DNA from: Bicyclus anynana
Taxonomy: Eukaryota > Arthropoda > Insecta > Lepidoptera > Nymphalidae
Direction: 5' to 3'
Assembly (NCBI RefSeq): GCF_947172395.1
Contig: NC_069090.1
Location: 17,504,962-17,568,961, forward strand
Length of the DNA stretch: 64,000 nucleotides
Made by a program: the position numbers and the translations under genes. This document shows positions 10,331-23,085 of this stretch, piece by piece (within the stretch, counting starts at the first letter, position 1; each line of letters starts with the position of its first letter). The notes under the pieces are model-generated. The model did no database searches and was not told where the DNA came from. It saw only the letters and a list, made by a program, of their open reading frames with translations.

Positions 10331-13300
10331 AAAATTATTATAAACACATCCTGAACATCGAATCCGTGATCGTTCGTAGCACATATCTGCGTCAACGAGG
10401 CTCACAAAATTATTTCGCTACTTACCAAATCGCAAAGTAACGTCAGCAAGGCCACGATCCGGTCTCACATTCTTAGCTATTTAAATTCGGTATTGCTATA
10501 TCGATTTTGATTATAATGAATGCGTTATCTCATTTGCATTGACAGCCGGCGCTGTTCGGCGTCGCGTTGCGAAATAATTACATTTCTACAATCGAGCTTT
10601 ATAATAATATAATAATAATTACCGAGGCGTTGACTCGTTCAAACGTCCGTTTGACAGTTGTTTAAGCAATAAGATAGCGATCTAACGAATTATTTTGCCA
10701 CTCAAATAACTTACTAACAATGGCTAAGTTTTAACTTTTAACGACCTCTGAGTTATCGAACAAGAATCTGGAAGGAAATCCGGCAGTGACCATAGAAATA
10801 TAATTCACTTTTTAACAAAAGATAGGATACGTCCCTACAAAATCACCGCAAAAAGTGATCCGGATTTAGTTACGAGTGCACACATGCATAAGTTCGTCTT
10901 TAATTCCATTATATATATTCTCGACATTGTAGACGATATTTAGGTAAGTAAGTATTATTTGTTTAAATAATATTCGTTGTTTAATATACGACTAAATAAA
11001 ATTAATACTATTATACACAATCGTCCGCCTCAGTTTGGATGCGCTAGTGCCCTATCTCTAGTATAAAATATCATTGCCTTTAAAAAAAAAATACAAGTGA
11101 AGTGAGGGAACCACAAACCTCCCAATATCAGCGTAGAACCTATCTCCGCTTTTTGTCAAATCGATGTAAAACAGTATATGTAGAGGTTTTTTAACAAAAT
11201 GTAGAACTACTTCTACTTAATGTTTTAAATTCGACATCCAGAGTGGATTGAAACTACAAAATACTCGTTGTTTTTGCACAGAATAAATTATCAACTCAAT
11301 TTGCAACTGTTACATCCCAATTATACATCGAATTAAGTTGGAGACACTGTGATAGGACGCGAGACATCTGTTCATAAACAACCTGCTTTATCATTGCTGT
11401 CTGCGATACTGAATAATATGATATAGCCCATAAAAAGACATGTTTAATTATTGAATTTATTGCTATGTCAAAAACTTAAGAACGGTCTGCAGGAAACGTC
11501 GGCAGACTGGCACTTACATTGCCTATATTATTAACTTGCGATTTCTTATTACTTTTAATTGCGTACAAATCATTCCGATTATTTTAATGACACAATTATA
11601 TGTAACTCGATATGTTACGAACGGTCGAACAAAGGGCTTAATACAAAAAGTATCGGTATGATTAAGAAATATTTTTTGTTGTCAATAAATTGTTTAAAGT
11701 TTCTTCTTTAAGTTGAACGCACATAAGAACTGTTGGCCTTATAATAATAGGGTTCACTCTTGGGGGAACAGTGACTTGCTTCTGTTCATACACAAAATGA
11801 AGTGAAATAACATTACAATTATAATATATTATGTATAAAGCTTATATACCTATAGGTTTTTTATAATGATATACCTTAAAATATTGCTACGTCAAATTCT
11901 CGTATACATATAAACAAACTATATTTAAACTAGGTATATATTATTTTATATACTTACAGTATGTATTTCAAATTCCATTCCAATTTGGTTTAGAAACAGA
12001 CCTTATTGAAAGATATTTATGTTGTGAGTCGTACCTCAATCTACGTGTATGATGTCGTGACTCGTGAGTATTCGTGTATCTAGTAAAACTGATTGTAAAT
12101 TCATCACAAACCGTGAGCTGAGTTTTGTTTTATTTTTATTTTATCGCTTTATTCCAATTTTTGGTAATTCAATCTTTCTAATCATTTATAGAATTAAAAT
12201 ATAAATTAGAAGAAAAGATTCGTCTACTTTACGTCCTTCTTAGTATAGAATTGCATTATTAGTGGTGCATTTGCTAAAAAGAACTAAGAACTAGTTTTTC
12301 ATATATCATAATAACTTACGGCTCACCTAATGTTCGATCACCTTTAATAAAAACAAATTGTATCGTAGACTATAAATATTGGACGTGATGTCTCATTAAA
12401 ATCGACACAGCATTCCGAACTCTATTCTTGAAATACAATAATTGACATGTCAACGAGAAAAAAGTAACCACAGATAAAATATGATGGGTTTTTAATTTTT
12501 AAGTGAAATTTCTTTATATGATTCAGGTTCAAATACACCTATGAGTAAGTAGTTGAGAATTTAAACAACTGCCAGTTAAGATGTTTTAAGTTCAAAGTGT
12601 TTATTTAACGCAAGCTTTTAGTAGTCTTATTATAGTGTTAATGAGTATATAAATGATAAAAAAACTTGATGTTAAACTGTATCATACGACTGTGTGCTTA
12701 GTTTTAAATAAATTTGTAAAATGGTGGTAAACAAAGAAAAGTAAACCTTGGCTGAGTTTGTTGTGGGCTCTTCACGTAACTTTAATTTTAAGTTTTCGAC
12801 TATTATTACCACCATTCGATTAAATTAAATTATGACATAATCTTGACCTTTCATAAGTGCTTGTAAACTAAGTCAAATTGAAATAAATAAATTGTAAACT
12901 TTTTGAATTTTGATGGTAAATGGGGTAGGTGGTACGGTACTATACTCCGCGCCACGAAACAAGACCTGTAGACGCGGCGCTAATGTAATGGTGATCTTAT
13001 TGTCATTTGGGAAATCGCTGTCAATTTTAGCTCAGGTTTTAGCCGCGGGACTTCTTTCGTGTCGCGAAGTCTACAATCATCGCCTGTAGTAAGTAGATTT
13101 TGGTATCAGCCAGGCAGGCATGTATGACAGGAACGTACGAATACCTAGATGCCCGGTGTTAAGACTCTCTTGTACATATGTTGTCTGTGCTCTTGCGCCT
13201 GTAATTTGAAGATGTTCAAATCGTAGGTATGGCCTAGGGTGGTATAGGTGACAAGAAACACAGACATGTTGGTTAGGTATTTGACGTGCATTCCAAACTT

Positions 13301-13588
13301 TGGCTATGTGAACTACACACGTGGTTGGAAATCGTTTAGTACGAGTTGCCTAGATACACACCACATAACGTCTTGCTGTTCTGTAGTAGAAGGTGGTTGG
13401 AACAAGATCGTAGAATGTGAGTGCTGGTTGGATATTCCGTTGGTTATGTGATGCAAATCACGTAGTCCACCGAAACAGTAAATGTAACAACCGATAACAG
13501 CTATCACAACACGAATTACTGCCGATTAGCAATCATCGCGATAATGAGCTAGAGCTGCCCACCGCTGCCGACGTCACGAGCCACAGGG
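10331..13588. other. AT-rich intergenic DNA
   Basis: No gene is supported. 10842-10925 has a partner at 47261-47345: both begin 'tcaccgcaaaaagtgatccg' and later read 'gcacacatgca', so this is a low-copy repeat of unknown type. The rest is AT-rich unique sequence with few ORFs. Confidence 0.55.
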
Positions 13589-13773
13589 TGCCTAGTGGGA
13601 GTTTACAATGTTTTCATACTGTGACGATCGCGTAACCGTTACCGCGAATTTCTAAAAATTTGAAACAGCGCCATCTAGTTGCACTACTGCACAACTGTTT
13701 CAACTCCTTAGAAATTTGCGTTTACGGTTACGTGATAGTCAAAGTATGAAAACATTGAAAACACCACTAGGCA
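13589..13773. mobile_element. Palindromic (foldback) MITE, 185 bp
   Basis: Terminal inverted repeats of about 78 bp cover most of the element. The left end is TGCCTAGTGG and the right end is its exact reverse complement CCACTAGGCA. Inside, 'tgttttcatact' pairs with 'agtatgaaaaca', 'gcgtaacc' region pairs with 'ggttacg', and 'gaaacag' pairs with 'ctgtttc' around a short loop ('cgccatctagttgcactact'). There is no coding capacity. No clear target-site duplication is seen. Confidence 0.85.
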
Positions 13774-16700
13774 ATCTGAATATCTGACCTACTCATAGTC
13801 TGACTGCATAGTTGGTCCAGTTTTTGGCATGTTGGACTACAAATCATGAGCATTTAGGTTGAAGTACTTAGACAGATTAGATTGTTATAAGATGACAAAA
13901 TTTACGATTCGAATATAATTCTTAGAATTTAGAATTCGGTGGAATGTCGTAGCCTACGAGCATGTTAAGCCTGGTTATTATCATTACCATCAGAATGGTC
14001 ATACAAGAGTAAAATATCATCACCCTAAGCCCGCCTTCCTGCATTGGAACAGCGCGGTGGGTCTAAGCTCTATCTTGTGTTTTATAAGTAGATCGCCCTG
14101 ATCCTGTGATGGGGCGTTAAATGGCTGCTCAGGATATACCAGTGTACACTAAAAGCTACTCGTAAATTTATGAGATTCACTTTATTATTGTAAGTGGTAG
14201 GGGGCTATGAAACTAGAAAGGTGCATTCCAAAACTTTAACCAATAAAAGAAAAACCATAAATACTCATGGAAAACTCTCTTTTGTATTCATAATTAAAAT
14301 TCCATTGAAATCCATTAAATAAGTCCAGGTCGTTGTCATAACAACGAAATACAAACATGCTACCAATTCCATTTTCCTAACCATGTATTATTCTAATAAC
14401 TTGTTCATTCAATAACTTTCAGTATCAAGAACAATGCACAATTTACACACAAACCCTTACCTCAGAGTGTGCGACCACTAAAGACATGAAGAACCCTCGA
14501 AGACCCCAACTCTTATAAATCAATTGCACGCTTCAATTCAACTAAACGTTTCACTCACAGCACACTCTAGTACTACCAACAATGGACATTATAATCGAAG
14601 ATATAAAAATAAAATAGAAAGGATAACTACAACGAAAAAAGAAAAGTAAAATGAGATGAAATTTTTTAACTTTACTCGGGACTCTGACTGAAATTGCTCG
14701 CATAATATAAACATAAACAAGTAGAACCACATCGGTCATTCTGAGGCTGTTTTCAGGCTGAGAGTTTCTTGGAAAAATGCTCAAGACCCAGGACTTGAAA
14801 CCTAGATCTCTTGATTCGAAACCACTTGAGTCTCTAGAGTCTAGACCAGAGAGGCAGCTGCCCCTATTGCCGACTAACCATACCCTTTATATTATGTACC
14901 GACATACAGTATGTAATGCTATTACATGCTGAAATATGAAGAACGGCAGTATGAGCTCTAAAAAGCCTGTACTTAGTTATTTAAGAATATTTGTGTTATA
15001 AAAAGCTGCTCTACTCACACCAAGCATCTCTTCGACGTAAACAAAATATGGCTATTCGATTTGTACTGTTATATCAATAGTGGCAAGTATTATTTTCGAG
15101 CGAACAGTGTACCTAAATATAAAGGAAGTCCAGTTTATACTTAACTCCTCAATGAGTTGTTTATTGAAAAGTGAGTGCCGTAAATTGTCGATATCCCCCT
15201 CCATCGCTCTTCGCAGAGACAATAGTGCTGCGCTCGACCTGAGCGACCCGGCCGAGGAGTCAATCGAGCATTTCCTATAGGGATGTGCGTCGTAATATCG
15301 ATCGTGTAAAGATCTTGTCGCTTTGTCAGCCGATCTCTCTATTTTGGATAACTCATTTCCATGCGTCTCAATAAGGATAATCATTGTCTGAAGAACTATG
15401 GATCAAAAGTAGCAATTACTACGAAGTTCGCAGATCGAAAGAGGATCCCATAAATTTTTTAGAGTGAAACTTAGAGTACGTGATACGTTGAATTTACATA
15501 TTTCATATCACTAAAAATCTTTATTTTTATTATTGAGAAAGAATACAATAAGGAACTTAAGCTAACTTAACTAATCCTAATTTTAAAAAATTACAAAAAT
15601 TCAAAATTTTAAAATTTTGATAACATTTCTGTCTAGCGGATCTTTAACACCATTGGTAGGAGGAAGTAAAGTGCTAGGAAGTGAGGAATTAAATCTAAAT
15701 CCATCAAAGAAACTAGGTATTAAGTATTCAAATGTAAAACCTTTATAAACTGATGTAGGAAATAGGACCCTCGTAAATAGGAGATCTTACTTCAAAAAAA
15801 TAAATAAATTTCAAAGAGCTCGTAATATTAATTATTAGATATTTACTGTTAGACAACAGTTACTGTAAGCTAGTAATTAAGCTACAGTGTTACATCATTA
15901 GAACGCCATTGCTTTCACTGCCAAGGTCGCCCAACGCGAACCGGTCCACCAAATGTATCTGGGCCGATTGTCTGATTACTCGTGACTTTTGTTGATTGAT
16001 TCATTCTTTAGATGCACGTATCTTTATTGTGTTTATATTAAACTTGCTTTCTGATACTTTTATACTTAGATAACTATTATTTAAATAGTTTTTAACCCAC
16101 TCAACTATTATGACTTTGTTTTTTTTGTTTCGTTTGACGTTTGATATGAAGTTAGCAAATAATAATTTGTAAATAATAATTAGTAGGTCGGTACTCGGTT
16201 ATCGATATTTATGTCGATATAATCAATCAATAGCTACATCACTACACAGGGCGCGGCGGAAATGCGTTTACGCGTGCACTATAGAGCAGAGTATAGAGAA
16301 AAGTAATGCTATATCACTAGTATGCACTGGGTACTGACTCTGCGTCCGTTACTAGCCGGATGACGATCTTTGAACCCTAGATGACTGCACAGGAACACTG
16401 ATCATATGATTATGTTTACCAGTGGTTCCGCAGAGGTCGAAATCATTAATTCATTTAAATTTTATTTGAAAGTTATTAAGGTTTTCATCACAGTCATCGC
16501 CATGGTAAACAGCCAATATGCCAACATTTTATTAAAATCAAAAAATAAATCATAATTTTTTTATACAATTTTTTAAATTAGATGGTTAAGAAAATATTAT
16601 ACGTTGAATTTTAATTCTGATCATGTTCAACATTCAGTAAGAAACTCATATAATTAATAATTTCATGCTAAACAAAGTCACTTCAATAATTAGGCGTTAA

Positions 16701-17183
16701 AAAATTCTTTACAGACGTTTAGTAGAAGTAGCTGTGATATACACAAATGGAAAATAATAATATATTTGGAATAGGTAATTAGCAAAACCATACATTTTTA
16801 ATCGTCATTAAAAGGGTAAAAACCCTTTCGTGGGGAAGCAGCAACATAAATAAAAGATAACACGAGAGGGTTGGCGCCATTCAAACGACTTTTAATTAAA
16901 ACCAGTCGTCATAATGTTTATTTTTTATACAAATACACTCCGGGGCTTGAAAAGCTAAAAGTAAAGCCGCGGATTCTGAGGTCAGAGGTTCGAGTCAAGA
17001 CCTGGATCACACAACAACAATACAGCTCATATTTTAATTATCAACAAGTCATCGCTTAGTAGCAATATCATCTGATGTTAAGTGACGGTGTTCTGTTGTC
17101 TATAAGATAGTAAGCTCGAGAACTTAGAAGGAGTATTGATAGTGTATTTCTTCATGGCACGATACTGGAAGGCATATACTGGC
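13774..17183. other. Intergenic DNA with small repeat relics
   Basis: 14029-14110 is a copy of the dispersed 'cccgcctt/acc-catt-g-gcagcg-ggtgggt' repeat. The rest is AT-rich. The short ORFs show no motif, and the overlapping pair around 15052-15384 on both strands is taken as chance. No RNA gene is seen. Confidence 0.55.
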
Positions 17184-17365
17184 GGTACATCTTTGCTCAT
17201 GCGATGGTAACTAACCACCGCTGAAGTCTACCACTACCATCAGACCTCATCATTAGCAGCCCCTATTCGGCTCACTGTAAAGCGCGAGTCTCCTCCCAGA
17301 GTGAGAGGGGTTAGGCCAAAAAGGTTTCTCGCTGTTTTTCCTTCGCCGTTTTAGACACGTTCCAA
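17184..17365 (-). repeat. Two SINE fragments side by side
   Basis: 17184-17250 is a decayed piece of the SINE family complete at 25047-25367 ('ggcggtac-tctttgc', 'gatggtaactaacc'). 17265-17365 is a reverse piece of the family complete at 19584-19905 ('ctattcggctcactgtaaag', 'gagaggggttaggcc', 'tgtttttccttcgccg'). Confidence 0.75.
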
Positions 17366-17877
17366 CGATCTCCGAATCGTAGGCAGAATTCATATCCACT
17401 GGGTTATCATGTATCTATCAGTATTAACAGCATCACACTCAGACTTTGCTAATTTAGAAAATACAAAATCTAACTTAAACCGAGTTAAAAATCGAACCCA
17501 TTACCTCTGTTGACTCTATTGTCAATCAAGACATTGCTATTTGCACCAAGAGGTCATAAAACTAGTTAAGAAGTGTTTTGGGAATGTGTAATTCATTTTA
17601 CTTTACTTGAATACCTATTAATAAGTGTGATCAACTTACGCAAGTTTTAAATTCAAATGCGTACTTAAAGTCTTTACATAATATTATAATATTAAATTAT
17701 GGAACATAAGTACTAAATTCAATAGCTTATTAGTCTGCGACTTCGTCCGCGTCAAACTTCTATGAAAACGAAGTGGTTTTTCATTCCGATAGTATTTGAA
17801 AGCGTTTCCGATGAAAACTCCCAGACAACTTGGCATTCCGACATGTCCAACAAATATTGGAAAATGCGTTATATTGG

Positions 17878-18026
17878 AATTAAGACGTACCGCAACGCTT
17901 GGCGGTACGTCTTTGCCGGTAGGATGGTAACTAGCCACGGCCGAAGCCTCCCACCAGCCAGAGCTGGACCAATTAAGAAAATCTCAATCGGCCCAGTCGA
18001 GAATCGAACCACAGAGACCGTCAAAA
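17878..18026 (-). repeat. SINE fragment, reverse orientation
   Basis: Carries 'ttggcggtacgtctttgccg', 'gatggtaactagccacggcc', 'tcccaccagcc', 'ggaccaattaag' and a decayed B-box region 'gagaatcgaacc' (reverse of ggttcga). It is the head and middle of the SINE complete at 25047-25367. ORFs on both strands here are products of the repeat. Confidence 0.85.
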
Positions 18027-18802
18027 TAAATAATTTGTTGATCTTTCATACGTCGAAATAGATTTTTAATCTTTATAGAGCTAATAATCGTCTTTGACAA
18101 CCGTTTTTACTTCGGGGGTTAAAATAGAATATTATGCTTTGCTCGTAGGTAGTACTAGTGAGTCATTCTATAACGAGTGGAACTACCCGCTAAGTACTCC
18201 TATAATAAAGTGAGTCACATTCCTAGCTGAATTACAAAAATCGTTACAGGCAGACAGACGTCACGCCGCCTGCCCCCCGTCCCGCACCCGCACCCCGCTA
18301 CCCCTCAGCAATTACCCCCACATATGCATAATTGCGATTAGGAAATCTTTTGCAATTTTAATAAGGCGCGAACCCTACCCATTCAATAGCATTCCCAGAA
18401 CTTACAAAGCTGAGCTATATGTTACAAGCAGAATTAAGTTTTTATTTACACTTACTTAATAAATTAATGTTTACTGTTTCAAATAAATTAAATTAATAAA
18501 GCACGATTATTGTTTTAGACACTAAAAATTGTTTAACACTTCAAATTCCAACAAACTACTGTACTGTATTTTATGTCATAGTATGTAAGCTTTACAAGCT
18601 TTCATAAGAAATTAGCTATGAACTACTTTGAAAAATCTAAAATCACTAAATCTATACTATTTACTACCATCGTGAAGTCCACAAGATGAGAGATCGACTT
18701 TCTATTTTCATAAATACTGAATGTTTGTAGTTCACACGAATATTATTTATATCCGAAATACGTACTACTGACGGATGTGTAATTTCGTTTCGCCCAGTAA
18801 CT
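18027..18802. other. AT-rich intergenic DNA upstream of the tRNA
   Basis: A C-rich patch at 18255-18315 is the only compositional feature. No gene is supported. Confidence 0.55.
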
Positions 18803-18875
18803 GGCCCTGTGGCGCAACGGATAACGCGTCTGACTACGGATCAGAAGATTCCAGGTTCGAATCCTGGCAGGGTCG
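18803..18875 (+). tRNA. tRNA-Arg (anticodon ACG)
   Basis: A 73-nt cloverleaf without intron. The acceptor arm GGCCCTG pairs with CAGGGTC, with one G-U pair, and the discriminator base is G. The anticodon arm is TCTGA-CTACGGA-TCAGA, which gives ACG at positions 34-36, read as ICG for arginine CGN codons. The T arm is CCAGG-TTCGAAT-CCTGG. The internal promoter is intact: an A box in 'tggcgcaacgg' and B box 'ggttcgaatcc'. A TTTTT pol III terminator follows at 18884-18888. All arms are intact and there is no SINE tail, so this is a real tRNA gene, unlike the SINE heads nearby. Confidence 0.97.
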
Positions 18876-18883
18876 TAGATTGC

Positions 18884-18888
18884 TTTTT
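18884..18888 (+). terminator. Pol III terminator of tRNA-Arg
   Basis: Five T residues, 8 nt after the end of the mature tRNA, as expected for RNA polymerase III termination. Confidence 0.85.
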
Positions 18889-19073
18889 ACATTATTTATA
18901 AAATTATATTTTTTAAATTATAAATATTTTTTGCTACGACAATAGCACAACGGGCCTTGAAACTGAACAAGATACGGCGTAAAAAGTACTTGGATGTCCA
19001 GTCCAACCTCCGGGATATTAGGTTTCTGTGTATATTGACTAGTTATTTCAAAAGCTTTCTTACTCAACAACAA

Positions 19074-19107
19074 GAAAAAGAAGAAGAAGAAGAAGAAGAA
19101 GAAGAAT
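19074..19107 (+). repeat. (GAA)n microsatellite
   Basis: A run of about ten 'gaa' units. Read on the minus strand it makes a false poly-Phe ORF (18918-19115). Confidence 0.9.
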
Positions 19108-19442
19108 ACACACACAAAAATACAATTATAAATTAAAAAGATAATAATTTAAACTTAGCATGCAAAGGCGGCCTTATTACTATAAAGTACAAGTTAAATA
19201 AATTACAAGTTAAAAACTTGACGTTAACTAAAACTGTCACATTTCATCTATAGTTTCATAAGTGGATTTCTATTTAGACCAATATCCTGAATTTTGCTCA
19301 GTAATCTATTTACCAGTGAAATTCTTATTAGAATCGGTGCAGCCGTTCCAAAGACAAACCTACAGACAGACAATAATTGCAAAAAAGCTCATTTGTGGTT
19401 TGGTATCGTGTAAATAACTATTAACTATAAGCATATATAGGG

Positions 19443-19526
19443 ATGTTTGGAAGTCCCAACAAAAGGCCTATGTCCTGCAGTGGACGTCCAACGGCTGATA
19501 TGATGATGATGATGATGATGATGATA
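19443..19526 (+). repeat. LINE 3' terminus with (GAT)n tail
   Basis: Carries 'gtttggaagtcccaacaaaa', 'ggcctatgtcctgcagtgg', 'acgtccaacggctgatatg' and a (GAT)n run. The same end occurs at 23880-23955, 42700-42770 and, reversed, at 56330-56370. Only the last codons and tail are kept. Confidence 0.85.
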
Positions 19527-19583
19527 AGCATCTAAAAATATATAGCTATTTTGAAATCACAGAAGTTATTGATTTTTCCGAGA

Positions 19584-19905
19584 GCCGTGATAGCCCAGTG
19601 AATATGATCTCTGCCTCCGATTTTGGAGGGTGTGGGTTCGAATCCAGTCCGGGGCATGCACCTCCAACTTTCAGTTATGTGCATTTTAAGAAATTAAATA
19701 TCACCTGTCTCAAGCGGTGAAGGAAAAACATCGTGAGGAGACCTGTATACCAGAGAATTTTCTCAATTCTTTGCGTGTGTGAATTCTGCCAATCCTCAGT
19801 GGGCCAGCGTGGTGGACTATTGACCTAACCCCTCTCATTCTAAGAGGAGACTCGAGGTCAACAGAGAGCCGAATATGAGTTGATGATGAAGATGATGATG
19901 TACCT
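19584..19905 (+). repeat. Complete tRNA-derived SINE
   Basis: The head has pol III boxes: A-like 'tgatagcccagtgaa' and B-box 'gggttcgaatcc'. The body contains 'ggggcatgcacctcc', 'aaatatcacctgtctc', 'aggaaaaacatcgtgagg', 'tctgccaat' and 'ctaacccctctcattctaag'. It ends in 'gccgaatatgagttgatgat' and a GAT-rich tail. Partial copies lie at 1075-1255, 17265-17365, 21630-21905 and 37899-38010. It does not fold as a tRNA, so it is not counted as one. Confidence 0.88.
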
Positions 19906-20307
19906 ATTAATTTCCTGAAATAAAGTAATAAAGAACGCGAGAACCTTTCTACAGGGCACGAGCAATACTACATCAATTACTGTGAAAAGCTTGTTCAAAA
20001 AAGTCATTTTACGTGAAAAGCATTTCCGTGACACTGACGAGCGTGCACTAAGAGAAAACCTTTGAGAGAAAATTATTCAGAATAATTTTCTTTAAAGATT
20101 TTCGCTTCAAAAGAAAACTGAAATTGTGCGATGTGTTTCTTTCGTTTAAATTATTATGAAGTAAGTATGTTTTACACGTGCCAGAGACAAATGTTCGCAA
20201 TAAACTTGTTGCGATCGTAACCCGCAGAGTGGCTACGTAAAGTGGCCCCTCGCCCAGGGCCTCGCATAGAAGGCCTCATACGAGGCCCTCTTATGAGCGA
20301 CAAAAAA
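19906..20307. other. Intergenic DNA
   Basis: Unique AT-rich sequence, then a 'gaggcc'-rich patch at 20245-20295 just before the next SINE. No gene is supported. Confidence 0.5.
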
Positions 20308-20470
20308 GCCTCAATAGCTCAACGGTAAGAGCGGTCGGACTCATGCCCGAAGGGTGGTGGTTCGATCCCCGCCCCGTTGATCTATTGTCGTACCCACTCC
20401 TCACACAGTCTTTCCCGACTAATTGGAGGGGAATGGGAATATTGGTCATATTATAAAAAGATATGGCAAA
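20308..20470 (+). repeat. Second tRNA-derived SINE family (full copy)
   Basis: The head 'gcctcaatagctcaacggta' has an A-box, and 'ggtggttcgatccccgcccc' holds the B-box. It is followed by 'tattgtcgtacccactcctc', 'tctttcccgactaattgg' and a 'tattataaaaagatatggc' end. A shorter copy at 38018-38120 shares the head and the 'cccactcct-acaca' segment. The anticodon arm is degraded, so it is a SINE and not a tRNA gene. Confidence 0.85.
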
Positions 20471-20730
20471 TATTCTTTTTAAAACGCAATAAAACGCAAC
20501 GCAATAAACAAAATGTCAGTAACCAAAGAACACAGTAAGTAGGTAGTAGTGACCTACCTTAAAGAATAAAGTACCCTGGTAATCTGTGTAAACACAATGT
20601 TCCAGCATCTTCCAGCATTCCTAAAAGAAATAATGGACACAGAAGATCACCCAATATAAAATGTAATTTTAATGATTCACTTTTTATTGTAAGCAGCGAA
20701 ATAGGAGTAACAAAACAGCACAAAACAGCA

Positions 20731-20900
20731 CATCGATTCTCTTTCTACAAACGCTAACGCTTCGAAAACTAGAAATATGTATGGGAATGACAGATCCGAT
20801 CGACGACTTGATCACGTGACTTGTCGATAGCAAATGTCATTCCTATACATTTTTGAATTTTCAAAGCGTTTACGATCGTAGAAAGAAAATCGACGTGCAC
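20731..20900. mobile_element. Palindromic MITE, copy 1
   Basis: Inverted repeat of about 70 bp per arm. The left arm carries 'catcgattctctttctacaa', 'acgctaacgcttcgaaaa' and 'atgtatgggaatgaca'; the right arm carries their approximate reverse complements ('tgtcattcctatacat', 'ttttcaaagcgtttacg', 'tagaaagaaaatcgacgtg'). The centre holds 'gatcacgtgac'. A second copy lies at 24629-24813. No coding and no clear target duplication. Confidence 0.82.
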
Positions 20901-21629
20901 TGGGCTACAGGCCCTGTTCTGGTATCATTGAACAGAGCTCCTCTGTGTCGTTTTAGATAACCTCTGAACGTATCTATTAGCAAGGTACATTCTCTTGCCT
21001 GCATTTATAAAATTAAATCGTCCGGTAGATTCTGGAAATCCTTATTAGATTTTATACGAGTTAAGAAAATATACACGAACCCTCTGTAATTGACAATCTT
21101 ATTTCCTAATTAACCTCCATCATCCTGTACAATGAACATTACTACTCGTATAAGATATGCTAATTACCTTTCAACAATACTAGATGTTTAAGATGTGTTG
21201 ACAGCCGACGACCGGAAGCTATCTAGCACAACACAACACTTCACAGCAACAACAAAACACAACACAACGCGACGTATCATCTACACACAATATTGATTGG
21301 GAAATATACATGGAATAAACACAGCCAGTGGTTTAAATTACCCCAAATTTATAGAGGATGTTGTTTTTTGTCCCCAATGTGCGGATTCAGTGGTCTAGAG
21401 CCCGGGACAGGCCGGGCCCACCCGCGACTGACAGCTGACTGGGGTCTGGGGCCAGAGTTGCGGAATTCCCCGCGCATGCGTGTTTGGAAGCTGCTGTCGC
21501 GGTAGACGAATGGTCTGTCTGTACCTCGGCATAGGGTGCAAGGGTGTACTAGGGTGGGTGGTGGTAAATTTGGTTTATAGACGCTACTGGCAAAAAGCAA
21601 CCAAATGATTAAGGTTTATAATCTGTTAT
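20901..21629. other. Intergenic DNA with a GC-rich island
   Basis: 21380-21510 is GC-rich ('ccgggacaggccgggcccac') in an AT-rich surround and produces overlapping ORFs on both strands (21293-21505 plus, 21349-21600 minus). Neither shows a motif. It may be an old repeat or an unrecognised exon; I cannot support a gene. Confidence 0.45.
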
Positions 21630-21905
21630 TGAAACCTCTGTTTTCGATTCGAAGGGCGTAGGTTCGAATCCGGGGCATGCACATAGAACTTTTCAGTTGT
21701 GTGGGGAATTTAATAAATTAAATATCACATGTCTCAAATGCTAAAGGAAAATATCGTGAGTAAACCTGCTCTGCTGAGAATTTTCTTAAATTCTCTAGGT
21801 GTGTGAAGTCTGCCAATTCGCATTGGGCCAGCATGGGCCCCTTCTTCTGATTGGAGACTCGTGCGCAACAGTGAGCCGTACATGGGTTGTTGATGATGAT
21901 GATAT
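21630..21905 (+). repeat. SINE (family of 19584-19905), diverged copy
   Basis: Shares 'taggttcgaatccggggcat', 'aaatatcaca-tgtctcaaa', 'tgtgaagtctgccaattcgc', 'attgggccagc' and 'ggttgttgatgatgatgat'. The head is worn but the B-box is readable. Confidence 0.85.
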
Positions 21906-22763
21906 ACTCAGATAACTTTCTCTATTCTAAGATTCTATGATATATTTTGCAGGAGGACAATCAACAAGCAATTTGTAGGCAATTTATTTTTCTACGGACA
22001 AAACAAATGATTAGATTTGGCTCTGCTTTGTAACAGGAACTATCGACAAACGACGTAAAGGTACATAAAAAGGCTAATTTAACGATTAGGATGTCATTGA
22101 CGTGGAAGAGCCTATATTCACTTCTTGCATCCTCCCTTCCTTCTTTCTACTCAGCGTCACGGATTATCTTTCAAGATATAGGGGAGATATATTCGGGAGA
22201 TAGGTACACCATTGCCAGTCGTGTTGTGGCAATTAGCCACGAAACCTACCTGATCGACCTATTTACTTCTACCTATGACAATATTGCAAGGGGTGGTCAT
22301 TATCAACTCTCGACACCTGTTTATTATAAAAATATTTCAAGAGAACAATTAAAAGGTTTTAATTAAAAGCACAATTTATTTCGAAGAAACCGCCTTCATT
22401 TAGAACACTGAAGGGCCCCTTCAATTTGTTCTCACGAGCTGCACTCAAGTGCGTTGTTAAATCGAGTGGTCAAATTGGTGCAAAGAGATCACGTTCAGTT
22501 TAGGCGCTTTCCGGTGCATTAGGTAGGTACAGGTCGCAGCATCCGCAATCTGCAATAAGTAGATATGTCCCTAGTGGTGTGCACACATTTTTTAACTAGG
22601 GTATTCAATATTCGTACATATTGTACACAAAATAGAAAATTTCTTCTCGAATATAGGTTCGTAATGAGGCCACTAAGTAGGTAGGTTTGTTCTCGATGAA
22701 ATGCTAAACAGATGAATGACAAAAGTAGACTGCATCTTGAGTTCAGCAATTGTTAACTTGTAG
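21906..22763. other. Intergenic DNA
   Basis: AT-rich sequence. The 91-codon ORF at 22091-22366 has no recognisable domain. No gene is supported. Confidence 0.5.
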
Positions 22764-22905
22764 GGTGATAACTAGCCACGGCCGAAGCCTCCCACCAGCC
22801 TGACCTGGACCAATTAAGTAAATCTCAATCGGCCCAGCCGGGAATCGAACCCAGGACCTCCGTCTTGTAAATCCACCACGCTTACCACTACACCACGGAG
22901 GCCGT
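22764..22905 (-). repeat. SINE head and middle, reverse orientation
   Basis: Reverse-strand copy of the family at 27172-27490. Landmarks are 'actagccacggccgaagcct', 'cctggaccaattaag', 'gaatcgaacccaggacctcc' (reverse B-box) and 'accacggaggccgtc' at the element's 5' end. Confidence 0.88.
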
Positions 22906-23085
22906 CAAATTTTGATTAATTTACTGATTTTTAAAAAGAACTCCTACCTACCTACTTGGTCGTCTTTTTGAAAATGAGGAGTAGAGCTCCACCAATTAAA
23001 GAAAAAATTTCCTTTAATAATGTACGTACCTACTATCTTCACTGAGTAACATACTTAAGCTATATTGTATCCCTGTATTTTCACA

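Noticed and set aside
18918..19115. Poly-Phe membrane-like protein
   Set aside because: Translation of the (GAA)n microsatellite on the opposite strand.
20308..20400. Second tRNA gene
   Set aside because: It has A and B boxes but no paired acceptor or anticodon arms, and is followed by a SINE body shared with 38018-38120.
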